From CAIKZY01 sp044374195 (lineage in GTDB: Bacteria; Actinomycetota; Actinomycetes; S36-B12), in the NCBI GenBank assembly GCA_044374195.1, contig JBILOY010000008.1, positions 1 through 64,000 on the forward strand: DNA of 64,000 nt. Direction: 5' to 3'. Positions 17,140-26,532 of this stretch are shown here, in pieces (the first letter of the stretch is position 1; each line of letters begins with the position of its first letter). The position numbers were made by a program, and so were the translations under genes. Below the pieces are notes generated by a model. It was not told where the DNA came from. It did not search any database and saw nothing but the letters and a program-made list of their open reading frames with translations.

Positions 17140-18468
17140 ATGGACCTCCTCCGCAGTTTCCTGATCGTGCTGATCTTCATCTTGATCGGCGGCTTCTTCG
17201 CGTCCGCAGAGCTGGCGCTCGTGTCACTGCGCGAGGGCCAGGTGCAGCGGCTTTCGACGCGGGGCCGACGTGGCCGACGCCTGGCGATTATCGCGGCGAA
17301 CCCCAATCGATTCCTGGCGGCAGGGCAGGTCGGTGTCACGCTCGCAGGATTTATCTCCGCTGGCTTCGGCGGCGCCGAGATCGCCCCGATGATCGCGCCC
17401 GTCCTGGTTGGGTGGGGCCTATCCGAGTCCTGGGCCGGAACGGTGAGTTTCATCGCGGTGACTGTCGTCATCGCTTACCTGTCGCTTGTTCTCGGTGAGC
17501 TCGTGCCCAAGCGGCTGGCACTGCAACGGGTTGAGACCGTGGCCTTGGCTAGTGCGGGCACCATCGACGTCATCGCCAAGATCTTCCGGCCGTTCATCGC
17601 CCTGCTCTCGGTGTCGACGAACGCGATCATGCGGGTATTCGGCGGAGATCCGCACGCGGCCAAGGAGCAAATCAGCGGCGAGGAACTGCGTGATCTCGTC
17701 GCAGCGCACGAGGATCTTTCAGTCGAGGAGCGCGAGCTCATTGATGACGTGTTCGCTGCTGGAGACCGCGAGCTTCGCGAGGTGATGATCCCTCGTACTG
17801 AGGTGGAGTTCCTTGATGCCTCCATGCCGATTTTCAAGGCCGTGAAGGCGGTAGTCGACCAGCCGCATTCGCGGTACCCCGTCATTCGTGACTCGATGGA
17901 TGACATCGTCGGCTTCGTGCACGTGCGCGACATCTTGGCCCCTGATCTGGCGGAGCGCTCGATTCGAGTGGGCGAACTCGTGCGTCCGATGACGGCTTTC
18001 CCGGGCACTAAGGGAGTGCTGAGCACCCTCACCGAAATGCGGCGGCTGCGTCAGCACCTGGCCATCGTCGAGGATGAGTACGGCGGAACGGCCGGCATCG
18101 TCACGCTCGAGGATCTCGTCGAGGAGCTCATCGGCGACATCAAGGACGAGTACGACCTAGTGCAGCGACCTGAGGCCGCTCGTTCCTTTGGCGTGACAAC
18201 TGTCGACGGGTTGCTCAACATCGAGGATTTTGCTGAAGAGACCGGCATCGACTTGCCCGAGGGCCCATATGAGACCGTCGCCGGTTTCATCGTGTCGCGA
18301 CTCGGCGAGGTCCCGGGACTTGGAGACGAGGTAACTGTCGGAGCGCATCGCTTCGAGGTCACCGAGCTCGACGGACGCCGGATCGCTCGTGTTCGAGTGA
18401 CTCCTGTTCCCGTCGCCGTTACCGATGACGGCCAGGCGGAACAGCGCGACAGCGATTTGCCAGAATAG
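17140..18468 (+). CDS. CNNM/CorC-type membrane protein with CBS pair
   Basis: Protein of 442 aa. An N-terminal DUF21/CNNM membrane domain (about residues 1-190) carries ASAELALVSLREG and GELVPKRLALQR. A CBS pair follows (about 205-335: MIPRTEVEFLD, then DEYGGTAGIVTLEDLVEELIG), and last a C-terminal CorC_HlyC domain (about 350-430). Family members act in Mg2+/Co2+ transport or efflux and stress tolerance. ATG 17140 places the first helix at the N-terminus. The stop lies 4 bases ahead of trpS, so the two may be cotranscribed. Confidence 0.9.
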   Translation: MDLLRSFLIVLIFILIGGFFASAELALVSLREGQVQRLSTRGRRGRRLAIIAANPNRFLAAGQVGVTLAGFISAGFGGAEIAPMIAPVLVGWGLSESWAGTVSFIAVTVVIAYLSLVLGELVPKRLALQRVETVALASAGTIDVIAKIFRPFIALLSVSTNAIMRVFGGDPHAAKEQISGEELRDLVAAHEDLSVEERELIDDVFAAGDRELREVMIPRTEVEFLDASMPIFKAVKAVVDQPHSRYPVIRDSMDDIVGFVHVRDILAPDLAERSIRVGELVRPMTAFPGTKGVLSTLTEMRRLRQHLAIVEDEYGGTAGIVTLEDLVEELIGDIKDEYDLVQRPEAARSFGVTTVDGLLNIEDFAEETGIDLPEGPYETVAGFIVSRLGEVPGLGDEVTVGAHRFEVTELDGRRIARVRVTPVPVAVTDDGQAEQRDSDLPE

Positions 18469-18472
18469 GCCC

Positions 18473-19480
18473 ATGTCACCGCGCCCCCGCGTTCTCTCCG
18501 GAATCCAGCCCACGGCCGATTCCCTCCAGCTCGGCAATTACCTGGGGGCTTTGCGTCACTGGGTGGCACTGCAGGAATCGAATGACGCTTACTACTGCGT
18601 GGTCGATCAGCATGCGATCACCGTCGAGCATGATCCGGCAGTACTGCGTCATCGCACTCTGCTGACCTTTGCGCAGCTGCTTGCCATCGGCCTTGACCCG
18701 GAGAAGTCCACGATCTTCGTACAGAGCCACGTACCCGAGCACAGTCAGCTGGCTTGGGTGATGGAATGCCAGACGGGCTTCGGCGAAGCAGGCCGGATGA
18801 CCCAGTTCAAGGACAAGTCTCAGAAGGATGGCGCGGCGCGTGCGACCGTGGGTCTTTACACCTATCCGATCCTGCAGGCGGCTGACATCTTGCTCTACCA
18901 GGCCAATCTCGTACCTGTCGGCGAGGATCAACGCCAGCACCTTGAGCTCACTCGCGATCTCGCGCAGCGCTTCAACACTCGTTTCGGCCAGACCCTCACT
19001 ATTCCTGAGGCGATGATCGTCAAGGAGACCGCGAAGATCGTCGACCTGCAGGATCCGACGTCGAAGATGAGCAAGTCGAGTCCGAGTGGCTGCGCCTTCT
19101 TGCTTGATGAGGATGCTGCGCTCACGAAGAAGTTCAAGAGTGCGGTGACTGACTCAGGTCGGGAGATCATCTTCGACCCGGCCGGCAAGCCCGGAGTCTC
19201 GAACCTGCTCACGATCCAGACCGCCCTCACGGGCACCTCGATCGACGACCTCGTGGCATCGTACGAGGGCAAGGGCTACGGCGATCTCAAGGGCGATACC
19301 GCAGCGATCGTGCTCGATCTCGTCCAGCCCATCCGCTCTCGCGTGAATGAATTGATGAGCGATCAGGATCAACTGCGTCACCTGATGGGGGTCGGTGCGC
19401 GAAAGGCGCGCGCCACTGCCCGCGAGACTCTCGCGCGCGTGTATGAGGGCATTGGCTTTGTCGCGATCGACGAGTCGTAG
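18473..19480 (+). CDS. trpS: Tryptophanyl-tRNA synthetase
   Basis: Class I aminoacyl-tRNA synthetase charging tRNA-Trp. The HIGH-type signature appears in SLQLGNYLGAL near residue 22, and the KMSKS loop is intact at residues 198-202. Length is 335 aa, normal for bacterial TrpRS. ATG 18473 puts the usual PRVLSGIQPT start close to the N-terminus; the open frame upstream lies inside the CNNM gene. A 2'-5' RNA ligase-like gene follows after 12 bases. Confidence 0.96.
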   Translation: MSPRPRVLSGIQPTADSLQLGNYLGALRHWVALQESNDAYYCVVDQHAITVEHDPAVLRHRTLLTFAQLLAIGLDPEKSTIFVQSHVPEHSQLAWVMECQTGFGEAGRMTQFKDKSQKDGAARATVGLYTYPILQAADILLYQANLVPVGEDQRQHLELTRDLAQRFNTRFGQTLTIPEAMIVKETAKIVDLQDPTSKMSKSSPSGCAFLLDEDAALTKKFKSAVTDSGREIIFDPAGKPGVSNLLTIQTALTGTSIDDLVASYEGKGYGDLKGDTAAIVLDLVQPIRSRVNELMSDQDQLRHLMGVGARKARATARETLARVYEGIGFVAIDES

Positions 19481-19492
19481 CCGCGACACTCA

Positions 19493-20008
19493 ATGAGCGG
19501 CATGACCCTTGGGGTCGCAATCGAGGTTCCCGAGCCCTTTGGCTCCGTGATCGACGCTGCGCGGCTCGGCTATGAGCCGAGCGTGGGTCGCATGCCTGCA
19601 CACATCACCTTGCTGCCGCCCGTCGATGTCGACTCTGAGGTGCTGCCGGGAGTCATCGAGCATCTGTCGGCCGTCGCCGCGCAACTTGAGCCGTTCGATG
19701 TTGCCCTGCATGGCACCGGCACCTTCCAGCCCGTGTCACCAGTGGTGTTCATTGCGCTGTCGCGAGGTATCTCTTCGTGCGAGCGGGTCGAGGCGCTCGT
19801 GCGCAGCGGGCTCCTCTCCGTGGAGGCGCGCTTTCCGTACCACCCGCACGTCACCCTCGCCCACGATGTGGGCGAGGAGATCCTCAATCGGGCATTCGAG
19901 GATTTCACTGACTTCCGTGCAGCGTTCACAGTGACGCAGATGCAGCTGTATCGCCTGCACGCCGATGGCTGGCATCCGCTGCAGGCTTTTGCCTTCGCGG
20001 CTAAATGA
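19493..20008 (+). CDS. 2'-5' RNA ligase family protein
   Basis: 2H phosphoesterase-superfamily protein of 171 aa. The two catalytic tetrapeptides are visible: HITL near residue 36 and HVTL near residue 121. These enzymes act on 2',3'-cyclic phosphates or 2'-5' linkages in RNA. The physiological substrate in actinobacteria is not known. It lies 12 bases after trpS and converges on the carboxypeptidase gene; the two coding ends overlap by 8 bases. Confidence 0.85.
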   Translation: MSGMTLGVAIEVPEPFGSVIDAARLGYEPSVGRMPAHITLLPPVDVDSEVLPGVIEHLSAVAAQLEPFDVALHGTGTFQPVSPVVFIALSRGISSCERVEALVRSGLLSVEARFPYHPHVTLAHDVGEEILNRAFEDFTDFRAAFTVTQMQLYRLHADGWHPLQAFAFAAK

Positions 20009-21218
20009 CGCTGTAGGGCGACCTTCGCGACTTTCTGCGTAACCATGCCCACGCCATGACACCGGCCACTACCAAGGTGATGAGGGTGTACCAGACCGCC
20101 GGCGGCCAGGTGGTGCGCGAGATATCGGGCACGGCAATGGCCGCGGTCGCGGGCGGTCCGTCGGGCACGATGACCTCGGCTGCTTCAGCAGCGGGCGCGC
20201 TGGGCGACGACGCTGCAACAACCGTGGCACCTTCCACGTTCAACGTGCCGACCGGCGTGACCTCATCGTGGTTCTTGAAGCCCCAGGTCAACGCATCGGC
20301 CGCGGCTTGAGCGCTGCTGGACTTAATGCCCATGAGCGCTACGACGAGCGTGCGCCCCTTGCGGGTGGCGGCGCCGATGAACGTGCGGCCCGCCTCGGAG
20401 GTGAAGCCCGTCTTGACTCCGATGCCGCCGCGGTAGCCATCGAGCAGCAGGCGATTGGTCGTGTAGATGGGGCGTAGTCGGCCGCCCTCGCCGGGGAATG
20501 AGGACTTCTCGGTGCGCACGATGGTGGCGAACTCGGGGATGCGCAGCCCGTACATGGCGATCAGGGCCAGGTCGTACGCGCTTGAGCGCTGGCCCTTCTT
20601 GTCCAGTCCATTGGGAGTTCGTGCCACGGTGTCGAGTGCCCCGATCGACGCAGCGACCTCATTCATCTCTTTGAGGGTCTTCTTCATGCCGCCGTTGGAG
20701 TGGGCCAGGGCGCGAGCTGCATCGTTTCCGCTCGGCAGCATCATCCCGTAGAAGAGCTGTTCATTCGTGTATGTCACACCCGGCTTGACGCCAGCAGTCG
20801 CGGTGCCCGGCACCACATCGGATTGACGTCCCACGTAGGTGCCGTCGAGTGGAAGTCGGGGGAGCAGGGTCAAGGCGGTCAGGGTCTTCAAGGTGCTGGC
20901 CGGCGCGCGCAGCTTGTGGGCGCCCTTGCTGGCCAAGATCTCGCCGGTGCCGGCATCGGCCAGGACCCAACTGCTGGCCCAGATCTTCGGCAACGGGTCG
21001 GCGCCCGTGCCGAGGTTGGCCTGCACGCCCTTGAGACCTAGCTGGTCACCGCCGACAATCTGACCGGTCAGCGTGTTCTCAGCGGTAACCGTGTTCACAG
21101 CGGTCAGTACGGTCGCCCCGGTCTCCTCGGCGAGGGCAGGGGAGGCGAAGGTGACTGTGGCACTGAACACGACGCCGATGACGGCAGTCGCGGCAGTCAG
21201 CCGCTGAATTCGAGCCAT
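20001..21218 (-). CDS. D-alanyl-D-alanine carboxypeptidase (PBP5-like, S11)
   Basis: Trims peptidoglycan stem peptides outside the cell. ATG at 21216-21218 gives 405 aa with a signal peptide ending near ALA-EE (residue 30). The active-site triads are S108-x-x-K111 (STLK), SGN in LPSGND, and KTG in VKTGFTSEAG. A proline/alanine-rich linker precedes one C-terminal transmembrane helix (WYTLITLVVAGVMAWAW) followed by a basic tail, so the enzyme stays membrane-anchored. It is transcribed away from the sdh operon with 176 bases between the starts. Confidence 0.92.
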   Translation of the reverse strand: MARIQRLTAATAVIGVVFSATVTFASPALAEETGATVLTAVNTVTAENTLTGQIVGGDQLGLKGVQANLGTGADPLPKIWASSWVLADAGTGEILASKGAHKLRAPASTLKTLTALTLLPRLPLDGTYVGRQSDVVPGTATAGVKPGVTYTNEQLFYGMMLPSGNDAARALAHSNGGMKKTLKEMNEVAASIGALDTVARTPNGLDKKGQRSSAYDLALIAMYGLRIPEFATIVRTEKSSFPGEGGRLRPIYTTNRLLLDGYRGGIGVKTGFTSEAGRTFIGAATRKGRTLVVALMGIKSSSAQAAADALTWGFKNHDEVTPVGTLNVEGATVVAASSPSAPAAEAAEVIVPDGPPATAAIAVPDISRTTWPPAVWYTLITLVVAGVMAWAWLRRKSRRSPYSVI

Positions 21219-21394
21219 GATCCACGAGTCTAAGCGGCCCTTTCGTGCCCGGCCGAGATCCGGGCAACTCAGGGTTATCGGACGTCCACATACGTGTGAC
21301 GTACCTCCTACGCACGCAGGCTGCAGCCCCCTGAGAGTCGCCCTAAGATTCGACTGTTCGAGACTCAGCAAGTCCTGTGGAAGGAATTCCGAGA

Positions 21395-22222
21395 ATGGCC
21401 ACTGTCACCAGCCCCGCCTCAAGCCAGGGTTCACCTGACCGTCGCGCCCAGATCGGGGTCAGAACCCTGCGTACCGACAAGTGGTGGCTGATGCCCCTGG
21501 TCATGGTCATCATCTTCCTGAGCTTCGTCGCGTACTCCACGTGGCGCGCATTTGAGAACGCCTACTACTTCGCCGAGCCGCTGATCTCACCGTTCTACTC
21601 GCCTTGCCTGATGTCGACCTGCCCCGAGGGCGCGACCTTGTTCGGCTGGACCCCCTTCGGCGCCTGGACAATCTTCGGCATGGCGATCTCGCCGGCCTTG
21701 TTCATCCTGATCGTTCCGCTGGGCTTCCGCTTCACCTGCTACTACTACCGCAAGGCCTACTACCGCTCCTTCTGGCAGTCACCGCCGGCCTGCGCCGTTG
21801 CCGAGCCGCACAAGAAGTACACCGGCGAGACTCGCTTCCCGCTGATCTTCCAGAACGGCCATCGTTACTTCTTCTACCTTGGCCTGCTCCTGAATGTCAT
21901 TTTGACCTATGACGCAGTCCTCGCCTTCCGCAATGCCGAGGGCGCCTGGGGCCACGTCAGCATCGGCACGCTCGTGCTCGTGGCGAACGCCACCTTGCTG
22001 TGGCTGTACTCGCTGTCGTGCCACTCCTGCCGCCATGCGATGGGCGGACGCCTGAAGCACTTCTCCAAGCACCCGGTGCGCTACAAGAGCTGGACCATCG
22101 TCTCCAAGCTCAACGTCAATCACGGCAAGTTCGCGATGATCTCGCTCTTCGGCGTCGCGCTGACTGACCTCTACGTGCGCCAGGTCGCCACGGGCGCCAT
22201 TACCAACTTCTACTTCTTCTAA
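21395..22222 (+). CDS. sdhC: Succinate dehydrogenase membrane anchor subunit (Sdh1 type)
   Basis: Membrane subunit of about 275 aa with five hydrophobic segments. It resembles the large single anchor of mycobacterial Sdh1 (Rv0249c, about 273 aa) rather than the paired small SdhC/SdhD. Several histidines lie near helix ends (NGHRYFF, GHVSIGTLV, CHSCRHAMGG, NVNHGKFAM) and could serve haem or quinone sites. ATG 21395 follows GGAAGGA at 21379-21385. A TAAGAT that could be a -10 lies at 21344-21349. It is the first gene of the sdhC-sdhA-sdhB-mcm operon. Confidence 0.85.
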   Translation: MATVTSPASSQGSPDRRAQIGVRTLRTDKWWLMPLVMVIIFLSFVAYSTWRAFENAYYFAEPLISPFYSPCLMSTCPEGATLFGWTPFGAWTIFGMAISPALFILIVPLGFRFTCYYYRKAYYRSFWQSPPACAVAEPHKKYTGETRFPLIFQNGHRYFFYLGLLLNVILTYDAVLAFRNAEGAWGHVSIGTLVLVANATLLWLYSLSCHSCRHAMGGRLKHFSKHPVRYKSWTIVSKLNVNHGKFAMISLFGVALTDLYVRQVATGAITNFYFF

Positions 22223-22235
22223 GCCGAGGGATCAC

Positions 22236-24149
22236 ATGTCTGACATCGAGCGTTACTCATTCGACGTCGTCGTCATCGGCGCCGGTGGAGCAGGTCTTCG
22301 TGCAGCAATCGCCGCACGCGAGGCCGGCAAGACCGTCGCCGTCATGAGCAAGTCACTCTTCGGCAAGGCGCACACCGTCATGGCCGAGGGTGGCATCGCT
22401 GCTTCCATGGCGAACGTCAACAAGAACGACGGCTGGAGCGTCCACTTCCGCGACACCATGCGCGGCGGCAAGTTCCTGAACCAGTACCGCATGGCAGAGC
22501 TGCACGCCAAGGAAGCGCCCGAGCGCGTCTGGGAGCTCGAGACCTACGGCGCTCTCTTCGACCGCACCCCCGACGGCAAGATCAGCCAGCGCAACTTCGG
22601 TGGCCATGAGTACCCGCGCCTCGCCCATGTCGGCGACCGCACCGGCCTGGAGATGATCCGCACCCTCCAGCAGAAGATCGTCCAGCTTCAGCAGAAGGAC
22701 AAGAAGGAGCTCGGCGACTACGAAGCCGGCATCCGCGTGTTCGCCGAGTGCTCGGTCACCGAGATCTTCATGCACGGCGAGGGTGACGATCGTCGCGCCG
22801 CCGGCGTGCTGGCCTACTGGCGCCCATCTGGCGCCTTCGTGGCCATCGACGCTCCCGCTGTTGTGATTGCCACCGGCGGTATCGGCAAGTCGTTCAAGGT
22901 CACCTCGAACTCCTGGGAGTACACCGGTGACGGCCACGCGATGGCGATGATCGTCGGTGGCGCGCTGATCAACATGGAATTCGTCCAGTTCCATCCCACG
23001 GGCATGGTCTGGCCGCCGTCGGTCAAGGGCCTCCTGGTCACCGAGTCGGTGCGTGGTGACGGCGGAGTTCTCACGAACTCCGAGGGCCGTCGCTTCATGT
23101 TCGACTACATCCCCGATGTCTTCAAGGCGCAGTACGCCAAGACTGAGGAAGAAGCAGACCGTTGGTACACCGATCCCGACAACAACAAGCGCCCGCCGGA
23201 GCTTCTCCCGCGTGACGAGGTTGCTCGCGCGATCAACTCCGAGGTCAAGGCAGGCCGGGGATCCCCCCACGGCGGCGTGTTCCTCGACGTGTCCAAGCGC
23301 CTGCCCGCTGATGTCATCAAGGCCAAGCTGCCCTCGATGTGGCACCAGTTCAAGGAGCTCGCTGACGTCGACATCACCCTTGAGCCCATGGAGGTCGGTC
23401 CGACCTGCCATTACGTCATGGGCGGCGTCGAGGTCGACGCTGATACCCAGGAGCTCATCGGAGTCAAGGGCGTCTATGCCGCAGGCGAGGCAGGTGGCGG
23501 CCTGCACGGCTCCAACCGTCTCGGCGGCAATTCCCTCTCCGATCTGCTGGTATTCGGTCGTCGTGCCGGTATCTACGCCGCTGAGTACGTGTCCGATGCC
23601 AAGAACGCAGGCAAGGCATCTCCGCTCACCGACGCAGAGATCGCCGCAGCATCGGCATGGGCACTCGAGCCCTTCGACGCCTCGCGTGACGAGAACCCGT
23701 TCACCATTCAGGCTGAGCTGCAGATGATCATGAATGATCTCGTCGGCATCATCCGTGACGGTGACGAGATGCGCGACGCCCTGGCGAAGATCGATGCCCT
23801 CAAGACACGCATCACACGGGCTAAGGCAAGCGGTGGCCGCGAATACAACCCGGGATGGCACCTCGCCCTTGATCTGCCCAAGCAGATCCTGGTCTCCGAG
23901 TGCATCGCCCGAGCGGCACTGACGCGCGAGGAGTCCCGCGGCGGTCACACCCGTAATGACTTCGCGAAGATGGATCCGGAGTGGCGCAAGGTGAACCTCG
24001 TGTGCAGCCTGAAGGACGGCAAGCTCGACGTTCAGAAGAAGGCGCTGCCGAGTATCCCCAAGGAGCTCATCGAGCTCTTTGATCCGGTGGAACTCTCGAA
24101 GTACATGACCGCTGAAGAACTCAACGCAGTAGGGATGGCACAGGCATGA
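22236..24149 (+). CDS. sdhA: Succinate dehydrogenase flavoprotein subunit
   Basis: Oxidises succinate to fumarate with covalently bound FAD. The N-terminal GAGGAGLRAA is the FAD-binding site. HTVMAEGGIAAS contains the region of the flavin-linking His. QFHPTG and HGSNRLGGNSLSDLL line the active site. Length of 637 aa is in line with Rv0248c (about 646). GRRAG and the C-terminal four-helix region with NPGWHLALDL are present. sdhB begins inside its stop (ATGA). Confidence 0.95.
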   Translation: MSDIERYSFDVVVIGAGGAGLRAAIAAREAGKTVAVMSKSLFGKAHTVMAEGGIAASMANVNKNDGWSVHFRDTMRGGKFLNQYRMAELHAKEAPERVWELETYGALFDRTPDGKISQRNFGGHEYPRLAHVGDRTGLEMIRTLQQKIVQLQQKDKKELGDYEAGIRVFAECSVTEIFMHGEGDDRRAAGVLAYWRPSGAFVAIDAPAVVIATGGIGKSFKVTSNSWEYTGDGHAMAMIVGGALINMEFVQFHPTGMVWPPSVKGLLVTESVRGDGGVLTNSEGRRFMFDYIPDVFKAQYAKTEEEADRWYTDPDNNKRPPELLPRDEVARAINSEVKAGRGSPHGGVFLDVSKRLPADVIKAKLPSMWHQFKELADVDITLEPMEVGPTCHYVMGGVEVDADTQELIGVKGVYAAGEAGGGLHGSNRLGGNSLSDLLVFGRRAGIYAAEYVSDAKNAGKASPLTDAEIAAASAWALEPFDASRDENPFTIQAELQMIMNDLVGIIRDGDEMRDALAKIDALKTRITRAKASGGREYNPGWHLALDLPKQILVSECIARAALTREESRGGHTRNDFAKMDPEWRKVNLVCSLKDGKLDVQKKALPSIPKELIELFDPVELSKYMTAEELNAVGMAQA

Positions 24150-24901
24150 GCTACATGGCGAAGTTCCGACTCTGGCGGGGCCCTCACGGCACCGGTGCGC
24201 TCAAGGACTACGACGTCGAGGTACTCGAGGGAGAGGTCGTTCTCGACGTCATCCACCGCATCCAAGCCGAGCAAGATACCGATCTTGCAGTTCGCTGGAA
24301 CTGCAAGGCCGGCAAGTGCGGCTCCTGCAGCGTCGAGGTCAACGGGCGCCCGCGCCTGATGTGCATGACTCGCATGAACACCTTCGATGAGACCGAGACC
24401 ATCACTGTCACCCCGTTGCGAGCATTCCCGGTCATCCGTGACCTCGTCACCGACGTCTCGTTCAACTACGAGAAGGCCCGTGAGGTTCCGGCATTCAAGG
24501 GGCCCGAAGGCCTCAAGCCCGGCGAGTACCGCATGGAGCAGGTCGACGTCGAGCGTTCGCAGGAGTTCCGTAAGTGCATCGAGTGCTTCCTGTGCACCAA
24601 TACCTGTCACGCAGTGCGCGATCACGAAGAGAACAAGACGGCCTTTGCCGGCCCGCGAGTGCTCATGCGTGTTGCCGAGCTCGATATGCACCCGCTCGAT
24701 ACCGTCGACCGCCAGAAGCTGGCTCAGGATGAACTCGGCCTGGGCTACTGCAACATCACCAAGTGCTGCACCGAGGTCTGCCCCGAGCACATCCACATCA
24801 CTGACAACGCCCTCATCCCGCTCAAGGAGCGCGTGGCTGACGTCAAGTACGACCCGATCCGCTGGCTGGGATCGAAGATCCGGGTGCGTGGCCAGGAGTG
24901 A
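24146..24901 (+). CDS. sdhB: Succinate dehydrogenase iron-sulfur subunit
   Basis: Electron-transfer subunit of 251 aa. The [2Fe-2S] cluster motif appears as CKAGKCGSC with a further Cys in PRLMC. CIECFLCTNTC and CNITKCCTEVCPEHI supply the [4Fe-4S] and [3Fe-4S] ligands. Start and stop overlap sdhA and the mutase gene respectively, so all three are translationally coupled. The length fits Rv0247c (248 aa). Confidence 0.95.
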   Translation: MSYMAKFRLWRGPHGTGALKDYDVEVLEGEVVLDVIHRIQAEQDTDLAVRWNCKAGKCGSCSVEVNGRPRLMCMTRMNTFDETETITVTPLRAFPVIRDLVTDVSFNYEKAREVPAFKGPEGLKPGEYRMEQVDVERSQEFRKCIECFLCTNTCHAVRDHEENKTAFAGPRVLMRVAELDMHPLDTVDRQKLAQDELGLGYCNITKCCTEVCPEHIHITDNALIPLKERVADVKYDPIRWLGSKIRVRGQE

Positions 24902-26487
24902 GCGAGCAAGGCTCCACCACTGAATCTGGTCTTCCCCTGGAGCAGGTGTACGGCCCCGAAGCCCTGGCGGGCTGGGATGCCGCTGCACAACTCGGTCAGC
25001 CGGGTGAGTTCCCGTACACCCGCGGTGTGTATCCGTCGATGTACACGGGCCGCCCGTGGACAATGCGGCAGTACGCCGGCTTCGGCACTGCGGTGGAATC
25101 CAATGAGCGCTACAAGCAACTGCTCGCTGCGGGCACCACTGGTCTCTCCGTGGCTTTCGATCTGCCCACGCAGATGGGCTACGACTCCGATCACCCGCTC
25201 GCCAACGGCGAGGTCGGCAAGGTAGGCGTCGCGATCGACTCGATCGAGGATATGCGCCTGCTTTTCAATGGCATTCCGCTCGACCAGGTCTCGACTTCGA
25301 TGACCATCAATGCACCCGCGTCGGTGCTGCTGCTCCTGTACCAGTTGGTCGCCGAGGAGCAGGGTGTTCCGGCATCAGCTCTGAACGGCACGATCCAGAA
25401 CGACGTGCTCAAGGAGTACATCGCTCGAGGCACCTACATCTACCCGCCGGCCCAGTCATTGCGACTGATCACCGACATCTTCACCTACTGCCGCAACGAG
25501 ATTCCGAAGTGGAACACCATCTCGATCTCGGGTTACCACATGGCCGAGGCCGGTGCGACTCCCGTGCAGGAGATCGCCTTCACCCTCGCCGACGGCATCG
25601 AGTACGTGAAGGCTGCTGTTGCCTCCGGCCAGGATGTCGACGAGTTCGCCCCGCGTCTTGCCTTCTTCTTCGTCTCGCGCACCACCATCCTCGAGGAGGT
25701 TGCGAAGTTCCGCGCCGCCCGTCGGATGTGGGCACGCATCATGCGTGACCAGTTTGGCGCGAAGAACCCGAAGTCGTGGATGCTGCGCTTCCATACCCAG
25801 ACCGCCGGCGTTCAGCTCACTGCCCAGCAGCCCGAGGTCAATCTCGTGCGCGTGGCGATCCAGGGCCTGGCCGCTGTTCTCGGTGGCACCCAGTCGCTGC
25901 ACACCAACTCCTTCGATGAGGCCATCGCGCTTCCGACCGAGAAGGCCGCTCGCCTGGCCCTGCGCACCCAGCAGGTTCTTGCCTACGAGACCGATGTCTG
26001 CGACACCGTTGATCCCTTCGCCGGCTCCTACGTGATCGAGTCACTGACCGATGACATCGAGAAGGCAGCTACCGCACTCATCGAGCGCATTGCCGAGATG
26101 GGCGGCGCAGTCGCAGCTATCGAGCAGGGCTTCCAGAAGTCCGAGATCGAGAACTCGGCCTACCAGGTGACTCGCGAGACCGATTCCGGTGAGCGCATCG
26201 TGGTCGGCGTCAACAGGTTCACCATCGAGGGCAAGGAGCACTACGACCCGCTGCGCGTGAACCCGGCGATTGGTGCCGAGCAGTCGGCACGTTTGGCCAC
26301 GCTGCGTGCTGAGCGCGATAACGACGAGGTGCAGCGCTGCCTGGCTGCCATTCGCGAGGCGGCTGCGGGCGATGCCAACCTGCTCTACCCGATGAAGGAC
26401 GCACTGAAGGCTAAGGCGACCGTCGGTGAGGTGTGCGACGCGCTGCGCGAGGTCTGGGGCACCTACAGCCCTATCGACTCGCTGTAA
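24898..26487 (+). CDS. Methylmalonyl-CoA mutase catalytic subunit without B12 domain
   Basis: Acyl-CoA mutase TIM-barrel domain of 529 aa. The cobalamin-binding C-terminal domain of the usual 700-aa mutase is absent, so a separate B12-binding subunit is needed; none lies in the window. Substrate residues equivalent to Tyr89, Arg207 and His244 of the Propionibacterium enzyme are Y59, R177 and H214. Tyr plus Arg marks methylmalonyl-CoA rather than isobutyryl-CoA specificity (Phe/Gln there). Thr77 is replaced by S47. GTG 24898 overlaps the sdhB stop, tying its output, succinyl-CoA, to succinate oxidation. A terminator follows. Confidence 0.88.
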   Translation: MSEQGSTTESGLPLEQVYGPEALAGWDAAAQLGQPGEFPYTRGVYPSMYTGRPWTMRQYAGFGTAVESNERYKQLLAAGTTGLSVAFDLPTQMGYDSDHPLANGEVGKVGVAIDSIEDMRLLFNGIPLDQVSTSMTINAPASVLLLLYQLVAEEQGVPASALNGTIQNDVLKEYIARGTYIYPPAQSLRLITDIFTYCRNEIPKWNTISISGYHMAEAGATPVQEIAFTLADGIEYVKAAVASGQDVDEFAPRLAFFFVSRTTILEEVAKFRAARRMWARIMRDQFGAKNPKSWMLRFHTQTAGVQLTAQQPEVNLVRVAIQGLAAVLGGTQSLHTNSFDEAIALPTEKAARLALRTQQVLAYETDVCDTVDPFAGSYVIESLTDDIEKAATALIERIAEMGGAVAAIEQGFQKSEIENSAYQVTRETDSGERIVVGVNRFTIEGKEHYDPLRVNPAIGAEQSARLATLRAERDNDEVQRCLAAIREAAAGDANLLYPMKDALKAKATVGEVCDALREVWGTYSPIDSL

Positions 26488-26499
26488 CGATCTCTTGAT

Positions 26500-26530
26500 G
26501 AGCGTCCGTCCCCTGTGGGGGCGGGCGCTC
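26500..26530 (+). terminator. Intrinsic terminator after the sdh-mutase operon
   Basis: The 14-bp arms 26500-26513 and 26517-26530 include two G-U pairs and a 3-base loop, followed by TTCTAGTT. It sits between convergent genes and could serve both strands. Confidence 0.8.
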
Positions 26531-26532
26531 TT

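Noticed and set aside
22353..23948. A 531-codon open frame antisense to sdhA
   Set aside because: It is a by-product of GC-rich codon use. The sequence has no recognisable domain, and sdhA on the other strand is intact throughout.
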